From Fragilaria crotonensis (Eukaryota > Bacillariophyta > Fragilariophyceae > Fragilariales > Fragilariaceae): a stretch of DNA of 64,000 nucleotides. Where the stretch lies: contig JAKSYS010000009.1 of NCBI GenBank assembly GCA_022925895.1, positions 1 through 64,000 on the forward strand, read 5' to 3'. Below the pieces are notes generated by a model that did not search any database, was not told where the DNA came from, and was given only the letters and a program-made list of their open reading frames with translations. Of the stretch, positions 1 through 11,091 are shown piece after piece; the first letter of the stretch is position 1, and every line of letters begins with the position of its first letter. A program made the translations under genes and the position numbers.

Positions 1-23
1 GGTGGTGAGCAACACAAGTACTT

Positions 24-2034
24 GTGCTCAAGCACCATCGGGCATCAAAAATGGGTCATTCAACATTTACTCATGCATCTACCTATTCCAGTGAACGAGT
101 CGGTTCAGAAGAGGCCCACTTCAATGCCTATCACTTTGCTTTAGGAGATACATCATATGGATTCTCGAGATGTCAGAATATTTTATCCTTGGCTAATCTG
201 CGGTCGGCAATGCAACTCCGATATCCAACTTCCTCAACACCAGAGGTCACAACTACCTTTCCTTGCAAAAAAGAGTTGGTTGAGTTTGGGTATGGTATGA
301 CCTTCACAAGCCACAGCATTGCGTTGCTCTACTAGCTCCTGGTGAGGGAAGTCAGAATGCTACATAATCCCAACCATTGCTCGCGTCCTCGCAAACCAAA
401 GTACGAAGACCATCATCCATGTTTCTCCGTATCGCTTCCTGGCGAATATCAGTTCGCCACATGTTCAGCAGCCTTTAAGAAGCTTGGACTCGATTCCAAC
501 ATGCGTGTTTCACCGGGCAAGACATCACTTCTGATGGTGTGTTGCCGGAAGGACTCTACGAAAGAACGTCTTCCGAGTTTACTGTTTTTAAACCTTGATG
601 CCTTAAACAACTTGTTCCATTACTTCGGGAAGTTTTCAAGTCGTGGTTGGATGTCGTCGACAAAATTGTAATAGACGAAGCGCACACCATCCTTTCCGAG
701 ACATGTTTCCGAGACAAGTACAAGGTATATTCCAAACTTCCAAGTTTGGGTATTCCCATTGTCATGTTGAGTGGATCAATGCCTACGTTTGCAGTTTCTA
801 AATTCACAAAGCAACTAGGATTGTCCAACGCTGATGACATGAGTGATGTCAAAGTTATTCTTGGGAATCATGTTGTCGGAAAGTTTCAAGCGGATTTAAG
901 ATAAAGGTAGCGGTTTCGTCTCTGTACGTAAACCTCGCTGCCCGATTCGTCCAGAAAAGATGGACTCAGGTGGAGGACTATCAGGTCCACGTTGTGCTGC
1001 TCACGTTGTTGTTGCCGAGAAGAAGGACGGCAGGACTTTATTCGAGCAGCTTTCCACCACCCGGTATAAATGCAAGTTTGTTTCTTCTGATTCCACTCAC
1101 AAGGAAGTGAAAGAAACCGCCGAAGCATGGAGCAATGGAAAGTTAGACATCCTCATATCAACAACCATGGGCTTGGTCGGCAATGAAAATCCATACTGCA
1201 GATATTTGGTTTGCGTAGGATATCTGTATGATTCCATGCAGATTGTGCAAGCGTTCGGTCGATTGCGAAACTACATGCGAACCTCTTTTGGTCAAGTGTT
1301 ATTCGCGGTTCCCGACAAATTGTCCGATCACCGAACTAAGGATGATGAACATCGCTACACTCGGCTTTTGAATGAGAACTTTATTTCTTCAAAAGACCAT
1401 TGCAACTTCAAAGCGGTTATGACATCGAGTGGAGTTCATGATTGGTTATCTGACACCTCCCAAGGACAGAGGGTTGTGCGATCAAGATTTTGTCGGCTTC
1501 GTTTGGGAGAGAGCGTTAGACAATTGTGGAGCCTGCCACTTTTGTCGCAACATTCCGTTGATGAGTCTCCAAAGCGAGGCAACCAACCGCATTCATCAAG
1601 TCCGAAAGGATGAATGTGCCTCATGACGCGTCTTACTCCAATTGTCATCGGCCTGTCTTGTGTGTGGGAAACCCACGTGTGAGAATACCTCTTGAGAGGA
1701 CCAGGTAGCAAGTCCTTGCCAGAGAACCAACAAGTTTGTTTCCAATGGAAAATGTGTTACGCATGTGGTGTGAGTACACATGATCGCAAGCTTTGTCCCT
1801 TTAAAAGATTATTTGAACAACCGAGCATGCTGCGAGTGTTGGGTTTTAAAGGCTGCCGGTTCCACGAAGCACGAAAGCAACAGCTGCCCAGTTAAGGGCA
1901 GACTGCGACGATTACTGTCGCATACCTTCGTCAGAGCAAAAGTGACAGGTACCTTCCAGGCTTACGTTGAACAAATTTACACCTCAGAAGCATCATTTTC
2001 CAAGTTTTTGGCCTCAGGGAGACAGCATTTATGA
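24..2034 (+). pseudogene. Broken RecQ-like helicase, possibly fused to a tyrosine-recombinase-like N-terminal part
   Basis: Pieces of a superfamily 2 DNA helicase occur in order in different frames. Around 647-904 there is a DEAH box (VIDEAHTIL) followed by a motif III-like LSGSMP. Around 960-1400 there is a C-terminal helicase lobe with a motif VI-like QAFGRLR. Near 1520 comes a cysteine cluster (CGAC..CR), and at 1750-1900 a second zinc-type cluster (CYAC...CPFK...CCEC...SCP). The first stretch (24-335) has GHSTFTH..TY, which resembles the C-terminal H..H...Y part of tyrosine recombinases; helicases with such N-terminal domains are known among fungal telomere-linked helicases. The gene begins before the window and its frame changes several times, so I read it as a relic. 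The helicase call is firm; the recombinase part is an inference. Confidence 0.6.
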
Positions 2035-2368
2035 CACCTGCGTCCCGGTAGACAGGCATTGTTCAGTCTCTGCCTGTTTATGGCTGCCATTGAGGCCAAA
2101 TATATTCACCGAAAAATAAGTTGAACTAATGATTGGTTGACAACTACTTTTGCACACTGTTGTTATTACCTCCCACCACTGCAGTCTTTAGGTACAACGA
2201 CAAGCAAAACACATCCTTGTTTTCATAATTGGATGTTCGCGACGAAAGACAGTGTTGATACAATGGGTTGAAAAGACACTTTTTTTCGTTCGTAGTTTTC
2301 ACATCACCCTTCCGTCCGTCGCCCGTCTCTCCGTAGAACTGATACGAATCACCTCGTGTGAATCCACC

Positions 2369-5234
2369 ATGTCTGAAGGAGCGGCAGCTCAATCTTCTCC
2401 CACCATGGCTTACCTTCCACCCGACGGTGATCCCGTCTTTGGTTTCCTTACCACCAAGTGGATAGAACCTCCAAACCCCGCCTCGATCCGTCATGAAACA
2501 GACGAAGACCGCAAAAGTCGTCTCATGACTGAAGCCACGTACCGCTCCCAAACAAATCCTACGTCCTGGTATCGTTTCTGCACTTTAGGAAGATATGCAG
2601 TGGACGGTCCAACTTTGAAATGATATGGAATGAATTCAGTAGATCCCCTTCGAGCACACTGCCTTATCTGGTATCACTACATGTATCACCTAGATAGGAA
2701 GTTGGACATTCCAAGCAAACTCGACTCCTGGGCTACTAAACGTTCTCAAGTCTATCTTGCTATCCATGCCACATCGGTTCTATCGGTTGATACAGTTCAA
2801 ACCACTTGGAGAGCATTGACACAAGCGCAGTCCATCGCAACCCCGTGGACTACAGTTGGGCACAAACAACGTTCAGGGCCAAAACAGTCTCAGCAAAAAT
2901 CAAAGCATGTTCAAATGGTGCTCCCCTTCAAACGCGCTTCAAGCGTACTAGGCGAATTGGCGACTCAACGATCATGGAGGAAGGAAAAGAAAACGATTCG
3001 ACAGCATCTAACAACACTTCAAACAAGGCATCCCCGGTCACTGCCTCACGGGAAGGTAGGACAACCTTTCCCAAGCTTCGTCACAGGGAAAAATGTCTGC
3101 ACTGATTCCGAACTTGAATGTTCCTCTCAATGATGGTACCCACAGGATTACTATCCGTTGGAAAACAACAATCGAGTTTAATAACTCCGCACAGCAAGCC
3201 GACGTACTAAACCGTCATATATACGACCTTCTCAACGAACTGTTCAGTGATGATGACGGTTTGTTATACAAATGGGGAAGAGACGACCTTGATCATTTCA
3301 ACTCTATTTCCAAAATGACTCCTGAGGAAGTCCGAGCTTTCATATCTCCGACTATTGCAATTATTCCGTCACAATCCTTGGTAATTATACCAATCCGGTT
3401 CGGCTTCTCGGGCATGACACCATCACACTGGAGAAACAAAAACGTGACAAAAATGACTCTCGATCGTCTCAATCTAACCCTGTCGACCTCAAATTCTAAG
3501 ACGACAAGCGGCAAACTCGTCGTCTGCGGGTACATTTTGCTAAAAGCACCCATGACAACCCATCGCATCCGATATCTTCAAAGCCTTCGCAGTGTGCTAC
3601 CAGAGACAACACCCCATTTTGATATACTTCTGCACAGAACAACACCACTGGGACAGAAAATAAATCATCTCGTAGTACAATGTGGTGAAAAACACGTGCA
3701 CCCGCTAAGTCAAGCCCTTCTCACCGTTCTCACGGGATACAGATCTCCAGTCTATATACCGAGATTTGCTTTCGCGGACATGAGTACAGAACAGGCCACA
3801 AAGCTCTTTGAAACGCACGACCAATACATCAAAGCGCTTCGGTCAATTTCCCTATTTCCCATGTTGACAAACTTGGACACGCTGAGGACAGAGCATTTTC
3901 CTGATGGCAACACGTTAGTGAGGTCTACTCGAGATTGGGCAACGAGTATTATGTCAATTGACGGTACAGAATCTGCCAAATGCGACGTGGTTAATGGTGG
4001 ACTCGATCAAAAGGCATATTTGCTTTTTCCTCCTCAATTCGAAGAAGCTGCTCGACTTGCTTTCGAAGAGTATCGCCGACGAATCTTTCCCTTCACTCAA
4101 AGAGAAGCCCGTTTTCGCGACAGTGTTGGACCACCAAACGTTATCCACGTGAAATCAAAGATTGACGCAAATATACAGATCATCGAATCGCTCTCAGCAA
4201 ACGATTTCTGGAAGAAAGCACCTCCATCAGTCACATCACCACAGTCTGAAAACAATTTCCGCTCAGAGATTTCCCACGACAGCACCGATACCACCATTGC
4301 ATCCGCTCAATCGTCCTTGAATCGACCACCGACCCCGCTGGAATCCCTTCGGCATCGGTACAATTCAAACGCGACACACTCCTCCAACGAGAACGAAGAA
4401 ACTACAGCCACCAGCGATACATCTCGATCTCAGGGTTTATCAGGAAATTCTTCGAACGCCGCGCGTTTCAAAGAATTGGAGTCAAAGATTACCCGACAAC
4501 AGAAAGACCTTCATAAGTCAAACAAATACTCCACCGACAAACTTCAACAAATTGAAGATCACCTTCAGTCTAAACTGGACGAAGTCAAGCACGACGTGTC
4601 CATACAATTAACCGCACTGGAAAAGCAATTGATAACGTCAATGCAGCAACAGGTTCACACAGGCGACTCGATGAAAGCAATCAATGAAAAAATCGAAAGG
4701 CTTACCGATGCAGTCGCACTTCTTCTCCGGAAGACATCATCCAGCTCCCCACCGGCACATGATACATCGCATTCTCACAGGTCAAACAATGACTACTCAT
4801 CAACCTTGATTTTAACACAAAATCCAGATGGTGATGAATCGATGAAAACATCGTCAACGGGCTCGTCCGCACAAGAGGTCATATCATCACCCCAACACAA
4901 AAAACAACGACCTTTGCATTCAGAAGGCGACGACCATATTGACGACATGGTGTTCGGTACTCCAGACAGCTCTGACCGTAATCCTGAGATCACGAGTCCC
5001 AACCTAGACGGAGGTCCTTCTCATTCAACAAGCAATGACGACTCAATCGCCTCATCATCCATATCGCAATCAGCTGATCAGTCTCATCTCTTTCCGCCAC
5101 CTGAAACCATTGCACCAACCATTCCAAATCCACTCGAAGAAAGCTCTCATTCCCCCCATTTGGCTGATATAACCGCCGACCTGGAAGCACGATACAATTA
5201 CCCCAATGCTCCAGGCGGTGGGAAAGCCACATGA
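2369..5234 (+). CDS. LINE ORF1 protein (coiled-coil, interrupted)
   Basis: The likely start is ATG 2369 in a good context (tccaccATGt). The frame has an in-frame TGA at 2621-2623, runs on to about 2800, and then shifts at least twice before the long open stretch 3093-5234 (713 codons). The long part has a structured N-terminal region, then a Ser/Thr-rich segment, then a coiled coil at about 4460-4730 (heptads around KLQQIEDHLQSKLDEVK), and an acidic Ser-rich tail. LINE ORF1 proteins bind element RNA and trimerise through such coils; no RNA-recognition motif or CCHC knuckle is obvious here. The TGA overlaps the ORF2 ATG (ATGA), which suggests termination-reinitiation coupling. That this is ORF1 follows from position and form rather than from sequence similarity. 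Confidence 0.7.
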
Positions 5235-8200
5235 GTCACCACACTCAAGCACCCACACCGGAGCCATTAGTTACGGCTCCTTTTTCCACCCACACCACGG
5301 GTGTTTTGCACACACTTCCCACATCACCAATTCTTCTCTTACCATCACACAGGCCAGGGCGCAAACAATGGTCAAACCCATTAGATCCTCATCCAGACAA
5401 AAGTTACGGTGACAGCATCAGGGAGAAACCGCAGCACAGTCTTCGAGTTTTTTTCCAAAACGTGAAAGGCTTCTCTCACTCCGACGGTTTTGATGATTTC
5501 AAGTATTACTTCTCTAGTCTTCAGGCATTCGGTGTTGACATTTCTGGATCCGCTGAAACGAACACAGCATGGCAACATGTTCATCTACAACAAGACGTCC
5601 GAAAGATCATTCACAAACGATTTCGACAAAGTAAAATAATTTTTGGGTCGGCTACTCCTGAAGTTGATCGTTGCCCCCCTTCCGAAGTTTATCAATCTGG
5701 AGGAACAATGACACTAGTACAGGGTCCAATTACATCTAGTGTATACGGCGACACTATCAAGGACGAAACAGGTCTAGGACGATGGACAGGCATAACACTC
5801 CGAGGACACGGCGACTACCGACTGAGCATCATTACGGCTTATCGGACATGCGGCGGAAATATCAAAACTTCATCTCTTGGCAGCGTCTTCAGCAGAGAAT
5901 TTACCTACTTTCGATCACTCGGTATTCAAACCCCAAACCCTCGACGATTGTTCTTTCATCACTTGAGTTCCGTCATTCAAGACCTACAGGAGAATGGATG
6001 CCACATCCTTCTGATGCTTGACGCAAATTCAGATTTGTCTACGGACCATGGCTTTTCTGAATTCGCGGCGCAATGTGACCTACACGATCTCCACTACCGT
6101 GCTACACCACCGTCAACATATATCGGGTCATCACATCGACGCATTGATTATATATTTGGCTGCAGCGGCCTGTCAAATCTCTGCTCACGATCCGGCTCTC
6201 TTTCTTATATCGAAGGACCTCAGTCTGATCATCGCGGTCTTTTTGTGGACCTAACGATTCCTTCCTTGATTCCCGCTTTGCGCATGCAACCAATGTCACC
6301 CTCTTCGCATCGCGCCCTACATACCGGGAATCCCGAACTAGTTGATGCGTATCTAAAATCCGTTGGCGAGTATTATCAAAAGCACCGAATGAAGGAACGA
6401 ATTGACGAACTTTTCCTGAAACACAAAGCCATGGATAAACAAGAAGTACTTCGTCTGTTAATTGGATGGGATAATGACCAGGGTAGAGCAATGTCCTCGG
6501 CGGAAGATAAATTGAGCAAACCACCAAAGAAATGCGTCTGGTCGCCAACGTTAAGGAACACTGCAATGATCCGTAAGTATTGGAAACTTCGACTGCGTGA
6601 GGCCAACTTCCAGGAATGTTACCTTCCCACCTTCCTACGATGGCAAACACACATTCAAAAGCACGATCCGAGTTTTACATTTCCACACTTGCATACATCC
6701 TTGTCTCTCCAGGAGATAAGACAACAATTTAATCAGGCGACAAAGCGGTTTCGTAAATCACAGATGGATTCCACTTCGCTTCGTTTGAAAACGTATGAAG
6801 AATTAATGCAGCATTATCTGGACGACAACAACTCGGCGACTCAAAAAGAATCCACACGAAAAGCCAAAGTTATCTTACGAACACTACAAACAGAGACATG
6901 TCGAAAAACATTCACCGATCTTCGATTGGCACTCAAACCCAACACAAGTACTCAATCTGGCTTGTCTCACATCATGATTCCTCATCCACAAACCGACGCT
7001 CCCGAGCTCTCTCACAATTCATACACAATCCTTCGCGACACGCCTCCTGAAGAGCTAAGATGGGACACAATAATCGACAGAGCGGACATCGAAAATCAAT
7101 TGTTGACCTATAACAAAGAAGCGTTTCGGGCAGCGGCAGCATCGCCATGCGGACACGGGATTATATATGATGCTATCACCTTTACAAGTTTGTCTCCCTC
7201 GGCAAAACAGCTCCTTGCTGGCATTGTACCACCGGAATGGCACGGTGACGATCAAGTTTTGAAGGAATTCTTAGCGTCCTTTGCCATACCAGCTTCTGTT
7301 CAGAAATCCGAGCCCATCAGTACAATCATTTCGGAAGAAGACGTTACGCGTGGCTTCAAGGGCTGGCGAGAGACTACTACAACGTCACCATCCGGTCGAC
7401 ATTTGGGTCACTACAAAGCCCTCATCACCGATAGTATATTTTTGCAATGTTTGACGAAATTCTTGAATATTGTTCTGTTTCACGGGATATCAATTCCGCG
7501 ATGGTGTCATGCAACAAACATTCTACTCGAAAAGGATCCGGGTCGTCCGCATATCAATCGGTTGCGAATCATTCATCTGTTCGAGGCGGATTTTAATTTC
7601 CTGTTGAAGATATTATGGGGATCGAGATTGGTGCATCGAGCAGTCGACTTCGACTTACTGCATGATGGACAGTTCGGATCGGTTCCCAGAAAAACCACGT
7701 TGGATCCCATTATGTTAACGCAATTAACAACAGATTTGTCGCGGATCCTAAAAATGAATATGGCGCGCTTCGACAACGACGCATCCGCATGTTATGATCG
7801 AATTATAGTGGCTTTTGGTATGTTGGCCGCTCGCCGTTGCGGCATGCCAGAAAATGCAGTAAGTACACATGCTTCCGCACTACAGTTCATGCGGTACTCA
7901 GTGAAGACAATATATGGCATATCTAGGGACACATATTCGGGTAGTGACTTGGCACCTCTCTTTGGAACCGGGCAAGGCAGCGGAGCCTCTCCTCAGTATG
8001 GTTATCGCTGGTGGTCCTTCTTCTAAACACCTTGGAGAAGTTAATTCCCGACCGCATCAGTTTTGAATCTCCGACGAGGCAAATGCAACATAATCGGCTT
8101 GTTGACGCCTACGTCGACGACACATCGTTGGGTCTGACCGATCCGTTTTCAGATTATACGATGGAGAAATGATTGATCGTCTGCAAGCTATGGCTCAGAC

Positions 8201-10954
8201 ATGGGAACACATTTTATCGTTATCGGGTGGAGCACTCAATTTTAAGAAATGCAGCTGGTATGCGGTATATTGGGAATGGGATAAAGGAAGACCACGTATT
8301 CGTCCAGTCTCACCTCAGGATCCCTCCATTACACTACAAAATTCCGTGGGAAATCCCTCCCCACAGGCAATTCCGCGAATGTCACTTGAAGCATCGTCAC
8401 GTGTTCTTGGAGTTCATCTTTCTCCGTCTGGAGATTTCTCTGAATCTATAAAAGTCTATAAGCGGAAAGCCGACGAGTTTGCCGCTAGGCTTCACTCTCC
8501 TCGAATACGCGCTCCTGAGGCCCGCATCTTTCATCGATCCATATATGTGCCGACAATGCGATATGGTCTGGCAGCTTTGTCCGCATCGGAAGAAACATTG
8601 GCTGGAGTACAATCTCGCGTGCTTGCATCACTTCTTCAAAAAATGAATGTCAGTAAATCCCTGCCCACTGCAATCCGTCACGGTCCTCAGGAATTTGGCG
8701 GATTAGCCCTCTATGATTTACGCACCGAAATTGGAATCGAAAACATCAAATTTTTACGAGATGCAGTGTTTGCAAATTCATCGGCTGGCAGACTGATTTT
8801 GATAAATCTCCAATACCTACAATTAGAAGCAGGCATCGGCGAAGGACTACTTCAACACCCTACGATCCCGGTTCCTTATCTGACTCCATCGTGGCTTCTC
8901 TCCGTCAGGCAATTTTTGTCTAAGCACAACATGACAATCACATTGACAGATGAACCCACAATCACCAAAGCTAACTCGTCTGACCAATTTATAATGCAGC
9001 ATTCGCATTTGCAAAGGTACAGTATTACCCAACAAAAAGGACATTAACCTGGTTCGTATCTATCTGCAGGTGAACACACTTGCTGACATGACTGACGTCT
9101 CTCAACCGAATCGCATCTCCCTTTGCTACCTTGATGGGAATCGACCGCCGGGCTGGGCAGAAACAATGAGATGGCCCCGTCAAGCTGCTCCATCTTCTTC
9201 CCAGAAACGACTATGGAAACGATTTTTAACATCCTCCTTTCTAAGATACATCCCGTATTGGAAACAGAACCCCATTCAACCGACAAACGATTCCGTTCAT
9301 TCCGTATTCTGCGAATCTTCTCCACCTCCTCACAATCCTGCCACTGCAACGAACATGCCCTTGATGGATTATCTTAAAACATTACCCCCGTACTCAGCGA
9401 CGGATGGTGTCCAACGTTGAACAAGTGGCGACGGATGTCCAAGTATGGCGAGCTTTTCGTTCACGAGAAAGGTTACACATTGCCTCTGATGGCGGATTAC
9501 ACGGCAATCTTGGCACATTTGGATGGGTATTGGCGACGTCTAAAAACATTTTATTCAAATGCGGGGGTCCGGTTGATGGGCCTTTCGATACCGCCAGTTC
9601 CACGAGAAGCGAACTATGCGGATTCGCCTCCTCGTTACTTCTCATTGCAGCAGCTTCCAGAAACTGGGGTCTGAGACATAGCTGTTCTTTTCGATGGCTC
9701 ACCGACAGTCGTTCCGCAATCTCGAAAGTTTATAAAACAAATCGACGTGGGTGCCTCGCCAGTCGACAAACATTTGATTCAGATCTTCTCTCAATGATTC
9801 GGTCGCTTCTGATTGAAATTCGACGCATCGTGGTCTTTCGTTGGGTGCGAGGACATCAAGACTCCATCAAGTCATATGAACATCTCTCCAGAGAAGCCAG
9901 ACTTAACATTGATGCGGATTATCTTGCCACAAGATATCGTCTTCGAGGCAAGTTGAAGTCCACGAGTACCGTCGATCATCATCCGGCGCAGCGGATATCT
10001 ATATCGATCATGGGAAAACGGCTGACAGCACAATATGACGAGTGCATTCGGTTTCACATAAATGGTTACCATTTGAAACAATATATGCAGGATCGGAAGC
10101 AATGGAACGACAATACGTGGAACATGATCGACATGGGGAGCTTCAGTCACCATTTCAAACGCCTTACTCCGTCGCAGCAGACATCACACATGAAGTTCGT
10201 TCATGACCAACTTCCTCTCGGAAAACGTCGCTTTCAAGTTTCGATGAGCAAGGACACGATCTTGAAAACATGCCCGTGTTGCGGCAAAGCTGACGAGGAC
10301 TCACACCACCTGGTACGTTGCCACTCCAATTCCTTCATGAATTCGGGTTTACAAACGCTTCGACGGTCTCCAAACGAAGGGCCACATCCTCTGCGTCGCA
10401 TCCTAGTTGGAGGCATTACACATTGGATTCATAACGGCACGTCCGATTATCGAGTTGATCTGGAAGGGTATCCGGAACACATGAAAGACACGATCACTCG
10501 TATACTTCTCGAACAAGAGTTAATAGGATGGGACAACGCCCTGAAAGGTTTTTTGAGTAAGTCATGGATGGATCTTGCATCGCTGAGGTATGACGATTCC
10601 AGCAGCGACCGTGTTGAAGGCGCGAATCGCCTTCGACGCAGCATTCGAGCACTTTATGTTTACACCACCGGGGTTTGGAGAGCACGGAATTCGGCCCTCC
10701 ACGAATCTGATGATGATCTCAACCGACGTCTTCGTTCAAATATGCATGATACCATTCTTCAATTACATCGGAATCCGGACCAGATCTGCTTTGACGACCG
10801 TTATTTATGCGAAATGCCATTGGAGACACTGCTGAAAAGTTCTGCTGCCACTCAACGGCGATGGATAAAGAAGATGCGCGAATCTCGAGCCATGTACACC
10901 CGGCTCGGTGAACAACAAACATTGATCACATCTTTCTTCTCACGGGGGAATTAA
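5231..10954 (+). CDS. LINE ORF2: endonuclease, reverse transcriptase, RNase H and zinc finger (frameshifted)
   Basis: From ATG 5231: an APE-like endonuclease (QNVKGF near 5460, ETNTAW, LDANSD near 6020, RRIDYIFG near 6140, SDHRGL), a long linker, then RT with GRHLGHYKAL, FDNDASACYDRI (7770-7805), GTGQGSGASP (about 7965-7995) and YVDD at 8110-8121. After the thumb region comes RNase H (IASDGG, STRSELCGF, WLTDSRSAISK, RGHQD...DADYLA, about 9460-9940) and a C-terminal CPCC...HHLVRC finger near 10270-10320. The frame breaks at about 7995, 8167-8169 (A run), about 9036-9040 (A run, here an extra base) and 9380-9410. Restoring continuity gives conserved LINE sequence on both sides of each break. 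The protein would nick target DNA and copy the element RNA there. No functional ORF2 exists in this copy as assembled. Confidence 0.85.
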
Positions 10955-11067
10955 ATTCTCATGATGGTATTTTTCACAAAAACTCCTCGCCTACCTCCGG
11001 GTTGGCCGGGTAGGGGTACACACTTGGACCCGTTTGGTTTCAGGACGGTGATTAACCCGATAATTAG

Positions 11068-11088
11068 GTTTTGTTTTGTTTTGTTTTT
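11068..11088 (+). repeat. LINE 3' tail, (TTTTG)n-like
   Basis: A short T-rich array of TTTTG units follows the ORF2 stop by about 110 bases. A G/C-rich 3' UTR (about 10985-11035) lies between. It marks the likely 3' end of the LINE, since many non-LTR elements end in simple repeats rather than poly(A). Confidence 0.6.
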
Positions 11089-11091
11089 AGC

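Noticed and set aside
6102-6650. 182-codon minus-strand ORF
   Set aside because: It lies inside LINE ORF2 on the opposite strand; the plus strand shows endonuclease motifs there.
7990-8000. Programmed frameshift inside LINE RT
   Set aside because: No slippery heptamer or pseudoknot is evident and further breaks occur downstream; plain indels are simpler.
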